This document shows, piece after piece, positions 14,253 to 19,874 of a DNA stretch of 19,874 nt (position 1 is the stretch's first letter; each line of letters opens with the position of its first letter). The stretch covers positions 1 through 19,874 of the forward strand of contig JAWXCB010000049.1 of the NCBI GenBank assembly GCA_034440455.1, written 5' to 3'. This DNA is from JAWXCB01 sp034440455. Lineage in GTDB: Bacteria > Bacteroidota > Bacteroidia > Chitinophagales > CAIOSU01. The notes beneath the pieces are model-generated. The model worked only from the letters and a program-made list of their open reading frames with translations. It was not told where the DNA came from and did not search any database. The position numbers and the translations under genes were made by a program.

Positions 14253-14287
14253 TGTGAATTATGTAACTCCTTTGTGCAATTGTGTAA
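14253..14287 (+). promoter_or_regulatory. Direct-repeat regulatory site 4 with promoter (AraC-kinase operon)
   Basis: TGTGAATTATGTAA (14253-14266), 11-nt spacer, AATTGTGTAA (14278-14287). The -7 element CAACTTTA is at 14310-14317, 25 nt before CTTTA as at the other sites. The near end is 76 nt from the ATG at 14364. This site would make the AraC-kinase-regulator operon part of its own regulon. Confidence 0.75.
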
Positions 14288-14363
14288 CGGTTCCCGGAGA
14301 AAAGAGGCTCAACTTTATCCAAAGTTATCTTTAGCTAAGGGTGTTATAATTATTTGTAAGTAA

Positions 14364-14948
14364 ATGAAGCTCTTTATTAAATACATGGTTTCTCAACGCT
14401 GCAAAATGATGGTGAAGGAGGAATTAAAAAATATGGGATTGCATTTTGTGGTTGTTGATTTAGGTGAAGTGGAGATTATGGAAGACCTTTCTGCCAGTCA
14501 ACGGGAAGAACTGAAAACTGCTTTACAGAATTCAGGGCTGGAGTTGATGGAAGACAGGAAAGCCATTCTGATTGAAAAAATAAAAAACGTGATTGTGGAA
14601 ATGGTACATTATGCAGACAACCTTCCCAAAACAAATTTTTCCGATTATCTCAGCAAAAAGCTGAACCATGATTATACTTATCTCGCAAACATTTTCTCCG
14701 AAGTAAAGGGCATCACCATTGAACATTACATTATCAATCATAAAATTGAACGGGTAAAAGAATTGCTTTTATACGAGGAACTCAATCTTACTGAAATATC
14801 CTACAAGATGAATTACAGCAGCGTAGCGCATTTATCCAACCAGTTTAAAAAAGTTACCGGACTTACGCCCTCGCATTTTAAACAATTAAAAGATAAAAAA
14901 AGATGCCCTATTGAAGAAATCGGAAGTTCAAATGACAGCAAAAATTAA
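14364..14948 (+). CDS. AraC-family transcriptional regulator, copy 2 (intact)
   Basis: 194 residues. Residues 1-65 look like a small ferredoxin-like domain similar to heavy-metal-associated domains: MKLFIKYMVSQRCKMMVKEE, then VVVDLGEVEIMEDL. Relatives I remember carry MVCxRC here; only the second Cys remains. Residues about 95-185 are the AraC HTH: EHYIINHKIERVKELLLYEE, LNLTEISYKMNYSSVAHLSN, and QFKKVTGLTPSHFKQLK. Both HTH units are nearly the same as in the broken copy at 12669, so both should read the same DNA. Regulatory site 4 lies upstream, and the next gene (kinase) starts inside its last codons. Inferred to bind the four direct-repeat sites. Confidence 0.9.
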   Translation: MKLFIKYMVSQRCKMMVKEELKNMGLHFVVVDLGEVEIMEDLSASQREELKTALQNSGLELMEDRKAILIEKIKNVIVEMVHYADNLPKTNFSDYLSKKLNHDYTYLANIFSEVKGITIEHYIINHKIERVKELLLYEELNLTEISYKMNYSSVAHLSNQFKKVTGLTPSHFKQLKDKKRCPIEEIGSSNDSKN

Positions 14949-17900
14949 AATGAAAACAGCAAAACCATTGGAATCTCAATATGCACGTAGTATTATAGAA
15001 GCCAGTTTGGACCCAGTATTTGCAATAAGCCCTATCGGTAAAATTATAGACGTAAATGAGGCTACCCTTAAGGCTACTGAAAGTACAAGAAAAAATATTA
15101 TCGGCACAGACTTCTCTGCTTATTTTACTAAACCTGAAAATGCGCGAAAATCTTATGAGCAAATATTTGCCAAAGGGTTTATCACAAATTATCCGCTTAC
15201 CATAAAAGATGGCAGGGAAACTCCTGTATTATGTAACGGATCGGTTTATAAGGATGATAAAGGAAAGGCGCTGGGAGTTGTGATTGGCATCAGAGACGTG
15301 ACCGCCCAAAAAGCAGATGAGTTAGTCATTGCCAACAAAGAACTTGCCTTTCAAAATAAAGAGAAAGGAAAACGGGCAGATGAGTTAATCATTGCCAACA
15401 AAGAACTTGACTTTCAAAACAAAGAGAAGGAAAATCGGGCAGATGAGTTATTCATTGCCAATAAAGAACTTGTCTTTCAAAATAAGGAGAAAGAAAAACG
15501 GGCTAATGAGTTAATCATTGCCAACAAAAAACTTGCCTTCCAAGACAAGGAGAAAGGAAAACGGGCTGATGAGTTATTCCTTGCTAATATGGAACTTGCC
15601 TTTCAAAACGAGGAGAAAGGAAAAAGGGCAGATGAATTAGTCATTGCCAATAAAGAACTTGCCTTTCAAAACGAGGAGAAAGGAAAAAGGGCAGATGAAT
15701 TAGTCATTGCCAATAAAGAACTTGAATTTCAAAACGAAGAGAAAGAAAAGCGGGCACAGGAATTAATCATCGCCAACCTGGAACTGGTTTTTCAAAATGC
15801 AGAAAAAGAAAAACGGGCTGCGGAATTAGTCATTGCTGACTTAGAACTGGTCTATCAAAACAAAGAGAAAGAAAAACGGGAAATTGCCGCAAGAGAACTT
15901 GAAGCTTTCAATCTTTCCATTAAACGAGCATCACTGTATGCGCGAAGCTTAATTGAAGCCTCCACCGACCCGCTTGTTACGATATCTCCGGAAGGAAAAA
16001 TTACGGATGTTAACGAAGCCTCTGTAAAAATAACGGGAGTGCCAAGAGATACGTTAATCGGAACTGATTTCTCTGATTATTTTACCGAGCCTGAAAAAGC
16101 CCGTGAAGGATATAAAACGGTTTTTGAAAAATCATTTGTTGCCGACTACCCGCTTACCATACGACACAAGACTGGAAACCTAACGGATGTATTATACAAT
16201 GCTTCCGTTTATAAAGATGAAAAAGGAAATGTGCTGGGCGTATTTGCCGCTGCACGGGATGTGACTGCCCAAAAATCTTTGTCTAATTATTCTCTTAGTC
16301 TGATTGAAGCAAGCCGCGACCCTTTGGTTACCATCAGCCCGCAAGGAAAGATTACGGATATGAATGAGGCATGGTCAAACATTACAGAAATGCCGCGCGA
16401 AAAGCTCAAAGGCACTGACTTCTTCGATTATTTCACCGAACCGGAAAAAGCGCGTGAAGTTTATAAGGAAGTATATGAAAAGGGGTTTGTGACTGATTAT
16501 CCGCTAACCATAAGCGGTGGCAAGTTGACCGATGTATTATTCAATGGCTCGGTTTATAAAGATGACAGGGGAAATGTATTGGGGGTAGTGATTGTTGCCC
16601 GCGATGTTACCGAACAAAAAAGAATTGCAAAAGAATTAACTGAGGCAAAAGTGTTTGCAGAGTTGGCGACTGCAGTTGCGGAAGAAGCAAAAAGCAAAGC
16701 GGAAAGTGCGACACTGATAGCAGAAGATGCTGTAAAAGCAAAGCAACAATTTTTGTCGAACATGAGTCACGAAATCCGTACGCCTATGAATGCGATTATC
16801 GGATTTACTAAAGTGGTATTGAAAACAGATTTATCGGCAAAACAAAAGGAATATTTAACTGCCATAAAAATCAGTGGCGATGCATTAATTGTACTCATTA
16901 ACGATATTCTCGACCTGGCAAAAGTAGATGCAGGAAAAATGGTCTTTGAGAAGGTGCCATTCAAAATGGAGTTGTCCATTTCCGCCATGCTCCATTTGTT
17001 TGAGACGAAAATCCAGGAAAAGAACCTGGAGTTGGTTAAAGAATACGACACCAATATTCCCAGGGTTTTGGTTGGCGACCCGGTACGCTTGCACCAGATT
17101 ATTCTAAATCTTGTGAGTAATGCGGTAAAGTTTACCAACAAAGGAAAAATTATTGTAATTGTTCGTTTGATTGATGAAGACGAAGAAAAAGCAACCATTG
17201 AATTTTCGGTTGCAGATACCGGTATTGGAATTCCGGAAAATAAAATAGAAAATATTTTTGAAAATTTTCAGCAGGCATCCAGCGGTACTTCAAGATTATA
17301 CGGGGGAACAGGATTAGGACTTGCCATTGTTAAACAATTAGTAAAACCGCAGGGGGGAAGCATTCGTGTGAAAAGTAAAATTGACGAGGGGTCAACTTTC
17401 ACTTTTACATTAAGTTTTCTAAAGACAAAAGCTGAAGCTGAATCAGACACGGAAGTGGCGGAATTGGATACGGAAATTAAAAACATTAAGGTATTGGTGG
17501 TTGAGGACATCGCGCTCAATCAATTGCTCATGAAAACACTATTGGATGATTTCGGGTTTGAACGCGACATTGCAGCCAATGGAAAAATCGCCATCGAAAA
17601 ACTGCAAACAAAATCCTACGATATTATTTTGATGGACTTGCAGATGCCCGAAATGAATGGGTTTGAAGCTACGGATTACATCCGCAACAAACTGAATTCT
17701 AAAATCCCCATCATTGCTTTGACTGCCGATGTAACTACGGTTGATTTGGCAAAATGCAAAGCCGTGGGAATGAATGATTACATTGCGAAGCCCGTTGACG
17801 AAAGATTGCTGTACACCAAAATAGTGACATTAGTAAAAAAACCTGTACTTACTATTGTGGCCACAGAAACCGAAAAAAATGAAAGTAAAAAGTTGAAATG

Positions 17901-18255
17901 CATTGATCTGGATTATTTAAATCATCGCACTAAATCGAATCCGGCACTAATGATGGAAATGATTTCTCTTTATCTGGAACAAACACCGCCATTAATTAAC
18001 TCAATGAAGCAAAGCCTTCAAAATAAAGATTGGAAGTCATTGCATGCGGCAGTGCATAAAATGATTCCCTCCTTTTCCATCATGGGCATGAGTGAGCATT
18101 TTGAAATGATGGCGAAAAAAGTGCAGGAATACGCCAGCACACAGTTAGAGATGGATGGAATGCCCGATCTTGTTTTACAGCTTGAGAAAGCCTGTACGCA
18201 GGCATGTCAAGAATTGGAAGAAGAATTTAATGCCATTAAAAACAAAAAAGGATGA
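14932..18255 (+). CDS. Soluble hybrid sensor histidine kinase (3 PAS, coiled-coil repeats, HisKA, HATPase, REC, HPt)
   Basis: 1107 residues from ATG 14932, which has GGAAG 5 nt upstream; ATG 14950, just after the AraC stop (TAA-A-ATG), is an alternative, and a TTG at 14911 is less likely. Order: PAS1 (17-125); nine 21-residue repeats of the type ADELVIANKELAFQNKEKGKR minus its last residue (128-316), three heptads each, forming a long signalling coiled coil; PAS2 (335-447); PAS3 (447-560), the three PAS domains being clear duplicates with DVTAQK/DVTEQK ends; HisKA with His613 in SHEIRTPMN; HATPase (about 714-830) with NLVSNAVKF, DTGIGIP and GGTGLGL; REC (853-970) with Asp902 in ILMDLQMP; HPt (990-1100) with His1042 in AVHKMIPSF. 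No membrane segment, so the signal is cytosolic. A full His-Asp-His-Asp relay is possible with the next gene. Confidence 0.92.
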   Translation: MTAKIKMKTAKPLESQYARSIIEASLDPVFAISPIGKIIDVNEATLKATESTRKNIIGTDFSAYFTKPENARKSYEQIFAKGFITNYPLTIKDGRETPVLCNGSVYKDDKGKALGVVIGIRDVTAQKADELVIANKELAFQNKEKGKRADELIIANKELDFQNKEKENRADELFIANKELVFQNKEKEKRANELIIANKKLAFQDKEKGKRADELFLANMELAFQNEEKGKRADELVIANKELAFQNEEKGKRADELVIANKELEFQNEEKEKRAQELIIANLELVFQNAEKEKRAAELVIADLELVYQNKEKEKREIAARELEAFNLSIKRASLYARSLIEASTDPLVTISPEGKITDVNEASVKITGVPRDTLIGTDFSDYFTEPEKAREGYKTVFEKSFVADYPLTIRHKTGNLTDVLYNASVYKDEKGNVLGVFAAARDVTAQKSLSNYSLSLIEASRDPLVTISPQGKITDMNEAWSNITEMPREKLKGTDFFDYFTEPEKAREVYKEVYEKGFVTDYPLTISGGKLTDVLFNGSVYKDDRGNVLGVVIVARDVTEQKRIAKELTEAKVFAELATAVAEEAKSKAESATLIAEDAVKAKQQFLSNMSHEIRTPMNAIIGFTKVVLKTDLSAKQKEYLTAIKISGDALIVLINDILDLAKVDAGKMVFEKVPFKMELSISAMLHLFETKIQEKNLELVKEYDTNIPRVLVGDPVRLHQIILNLVSNAVKFTNKGKIIVIVRLIDEDEEKATIEFSVADTGIGIPENKIENIFENFQQASSGTSRLYGGTGLGLAIVKQLVKPQGGSIRVKSKIDEGSTFTFTLSFLKTKAEAESDTEVAELDTEIKNIKVLVVEDIALNQLLMKTLLDDFGFERDIAANGKIAIEKLQTKSYDIILMDLQMPEMNGFEATDYIRNKLNSKIPIIALTADVTTVDLAKCKAVGMNDYIAKPVDERLLYTKIVTLVKKPVLTIVATETEKNESKKLKCIDLDYLNHRTKSNPALMMEMISLYLEQTPPLINSMKQSLQNKDWKSLHAAVHKMIPSFSIMGMSEHFEMMAKKVQEYASTQLEMDGMPDLVLQLEKACTQACQELEEEFNAIKNKKG
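15313..15879 (+). repeat. Nine in-frame 63-nt tandem repeats inside the kinase gene
   Basis: Nine units of exactly 63 nt (15313-15375 through 15817-15879), each encoding 21 residues, three heptads. Units 6 and 7 (15628-15690, 15691-15753) are almost the same, which points to recent copying; outer units are more diverged. The constant unit length keeps the heptad phase, so gain or loss of units would lengthen the coiled coil without breaking the protein. Confidence 0.9.
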
Positions 18256-18686
18256 ACACTTTAACCAAAATAAAACTTTTTTTAGTTGATGACGATGCCG
18301 TGTTTTTAAAATCATTGGAAATTGATTTTCTTCAGTTTCCTGAATTTACCGTTGAAACCTACTCCACAGGCGAACTTTGCCTTAAAAATTTAGCGTCACA
18401 ACCCGATGTAATCATTTTAGATTACCAACTTGATGGCATTGATAAAACAGCCATGAACGGAATAGAAACATTGGATAGAATAAAAGCCTTAAATCCAGAA
18501 ATTCCTGTGATTATGCTCTCATCGCAGGACAAAATTGAAGTGGCGGTAAATTGCATGCACCACAAAGCATCCGACTATGTTGTTAAAAGCGAAACAGCCT
18601 TTACCCGCTTGCAAGTAATTATCCCTGCTATTTTTCGCTACCAGAAAATGGAAAAGGAATTGAGATGGTATATGGAGAGGATGTAA
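18252..18686 (+). CDS. Single-domain response regulator
   Basis: 144 residues, one REC domain and no output domain. Acidic pocket Asp13-Asp15 (LVDDDA), phosphate acceptor Asp57 (VIILDYQLDG), Ser-Ser in IMLSSQD and Lys in YVVKSE are all present, so it should be active. The end (IIPAIFRYQKMEKELRWYME) is helical. It starts in the stop codon of the kinase gene (ATGA), so the two are translated together; it is the likely receiver of the phosphate from the kinase HPt domain, acting like a CheY or Spo0F-type messenger. Its target is not visible in the sequence. Confidence 0.9.
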   Translation: MNTLTKIKLFLVDDDAVFLKSLEIDFLQFPEFTVETYSTGELCLKNLASQPDVIILDYQLDGIDKTAMNGIETLDRIKALNPEIPVIMLSSQDKIEVAVNCMHHKASDYVVKSETAFTRLQVIIPAIFRYQKMEKELRWYMERM

Positions 18687-18721
18687 ATGAAAATTTAATC
18701 ACACCAAAAATATAAATCACC

Positions 18722-19579
18722 ATGCGCTGCTTAGGAAACGATATCCGGTTACAAGTAAATAACATTACCATCAGTTACAGCGATGAAGGACCGGAGGAAG
18801 CGCCCGTTGTAATTTTCATTCATGGGTTTCCATTTAATAAATCCATGTGGCGCACGCAGGCGGAAGCATTAAAAGAAAACTACCGCGTGATTGCATACGA
18901 TGTGCGCGGACACGGCAACTCTGATGCGGGGCATGAAGACTTCTCCATTGACCTTTTTACCAACGACCTGATTAGCTTCATGGATAAACTGCAATTAAAT
19001 AAGGTTATCCTCTGCGGTCTTTCCATGGGCGGCTACATCGCTTTGAATGCAGTTGAAAAACACCCGCATAGTATTGATGCGCTGATATTGTGCGATACCC
19101 AATGCGCAGCCGATACGCCAGAAGGAAAAGAAAAACGGAGGAAGGTGATTGAAAGCATCAGGAAAAACGGAGTGGAGCAATATGCCGGTGAGAGCATTAA
19201 ACATCTTTTCGCGCCTGAATCTCTTACCACCAAAGAAAAAGAAGTAGCAGTTATAAGAGAGATGATTCTGAACACCTCCTCACAAACTCTGTGCAACACC
19301 TTGCTTGCTTTATCCGAGCGGAAAGAAACTTGTAAAAAACTATTCGCGATAGAAATACCGGTACTTCTCCTTGTTGGAAAGGAAGATAAAATCACGCCTC
19401 CTGCCGCAGCTCAGTTTATGCATGAAAACATTCCGGGTTCAGCGCTCAGCATCATTGAACATGCAGGACATGTATCCAACTTAGAGAACCCGGCAGAATT
19501 CAATCTTCAATTAGAAAACTTCCTGTCGCGGATTGAAAAAACAATCGGTACGCCTGAGCGCAGTTTCTTACGGTTTTGA
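18722..19579 (+). CDS. Alpha/beta hydrolase
   Basis: 285 residues, alpha/beta-hydrolase fold. The oxyanion motif HGFPF is at 34-38, nucleophile Ser101 in GLSMGG, acid Asp222 in GKEDKITP, and His250 in EHAGHVSNLENP: the triad is complete. Such enzymes include 3-oxoadipate enol-lactonase-like and BioH/RsbQ-like hydrolases; the substrate cannot be told. RsbQ-type partners of PAS proteins exist in Bacillus, and here it lies 35 nt after a PAS kinase/regulator operon in the same direction, so a link to signalling is possible but unproven. The last ~15 residues (KTIGTPERSFLRF) go beyond the usual family end. Confidence 0.9.
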   Translation: MRCLGNDIRLQVNNITISYSDEGPEEAPVVIFIHGFPFNKSMWRTQAEALKENYRVIAYDVRGHGNSDAGHEDFSIDLFTNDLISFMDKLQLNKVILCGLSMGGYIALNAVEKHPHSIDALILCDTQCAADTPEGKEKRRKVIESIRKNGVEQYAGESIKHLFAPESLTTKEKEVAVIREMILNTSSQTLCNTLLALSERKETCKKLFAIEIPVLLLVGKEDKITPPAAAQFMHENIPGSALSIIEHAGHVSNLENPAEFNLQLENFLSRIEKTIGTPERSFLRF

Positions 19580-19713
19580 TTTACGCGCTTCACTATTTGT
19601 TCTGCTGTTATTTTGTTTTTCTTCATTTTAGCTTGTATCTGTCAGGCGCGTTTCAATAATTCGCCACGCTCATTCACTTACACGACTGTCTTTGTTAAAT
19701 TTGTGATGTTTGA

Positions 19714-19874
19714 AATAAAGAAGCGCACACTACTGCCGAACAACTCCAAGATGCCCTGCTGCCCATTAAACAATATGTCCATACGCTTACCTCTGATAAT
19801 GGAAAAGAATTTGCCCTGCACCAACAGATTGCAAAAGTGCTGGAAGCTGATTATTATTTCGCCACACCTTACCA
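19714..19874 (+). pseudogene. 5'-truncated IS30-type transposase, cut by window edge
   Basis: The frame from 19714 reads NKEAHTTAEQLQDALLPIKQ, then VHTLTSDNGKEFALHQQIAK and ADYYFATPYH to the edge. TSDNGKEFA-H and YFA-PYH are the core of IS30-family DDE transposases (the Asp in SDNG is a catalytic residue). In frame upstream is a TGA at 19711-19713, and no IS30-like N-terminal half is visible in any frame of 19580-19713. So the 5' part is deleted or frameshifted. Whether the 3' half is intact lies outside the window. Confidence 0.8.

Noticed and set aside
15313..15879. Tandem 63-nt repeats as a possible CRISPR-like array
   Set aside because: There are no spacers; units are contiguous, in frame and encode a coiled coil.
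16554..17519. Minus-strand frames opposite the kinase gene
   Set aside because: Shadows of a well-conserved multi-domain coding region.
18686..19579. Assigning the alpha/beta hydrolase as an RsbQ-type signalling partner
   Set aside because: Only nearness and fold support it; no RsbP-like PAS-phosphatase is present, so it is left as a general hydrolase.

Overview
The window reads as a chromosomal segment of a Bacteroidota bacterium, probably an environmental member of the Chitinophagales/Sphingobacteriales/Flavobacteriales breadth. The evidence is TAnnTTTG-type promoters, many small secreted proteins and lipoproteins, an ECF sigma factor of the Bacteroidota type, lmo0937-family peptides, the short Bacteroidota AraC regulators, and interspersed palindromic repeats that read as MLSAAKHL when they run into genes. 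No rRNA, tRNA, CRISPR or prophage was seen.

Layout. 1-34 is the tail of a probable TPM-domain protein. 48-790 is a patchwork of palindromic intergenic repeats. 799-1344 holds a small secreted protein (minus) that lacks a normal start codon at the end of its signal-peptide-bearing frame. 1345-1974 is intergenic and holds gene debris and stem-loops. 1975-3987 is an orphan fusion of a class II glutamine amidotransferase with an N-acetyl sugar amidotransferase. 4051-4554 is an ECF sigma factor, divergent from an SRPBCC protein (4728-5195) that overlaps a four-helix membrane protein whose C-terminus is made of repeat sequence. 5728-6603 is a pirin with an added signal-like N-terminus. From 10734 down to 6637 lies a minus-strand block of envelope proteins: a 2-TM peptide, a DUF4190 lipoprotein, a degenerate RlpA-like barrel, two secreted proteins and an AsmA-like protein.

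The most interesting part is 10.8-18.7 kb. Four near-identical regulatory sites (a TTACACAATT / TTACATAATT direct repeat with a 21-bp period) lie 68-80 bp upstream of four start codons. At each one the site is exactly 25 nt from a weak -7 element of the form CAnnTTTG/A. They precede (i) a tandemly duplicated pair of genes, an lmo0937 membrane peptide plus a Cys-rich small lipoprotein, (ii) a secreted DUF2541-like protein, (iii) a second secreted protein, and (iv) an operon coding for an AraC-type regulator, a soluble PAS hybrid kinase with nine 21-residue coiled-coil repeats plus REC and HPt domains, and a single-domain response regulator. A second AraC gene of the same family lies at 12669-13227 with two 1-nt frameshifts in A runs. 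I infer a self-wired envelope or stress regulon: the AraC protein binds the four sites, including its own promoter, while the phosphorelay in its operon supplies or tunes the signal. The binding and the signal are inference; the sites, spacings and gene order are seen directly.

The window ends with an alpha/beta hydrolase (18722-19579) and the decayed 5' side of an IS30-type transposase that runs off the edge.
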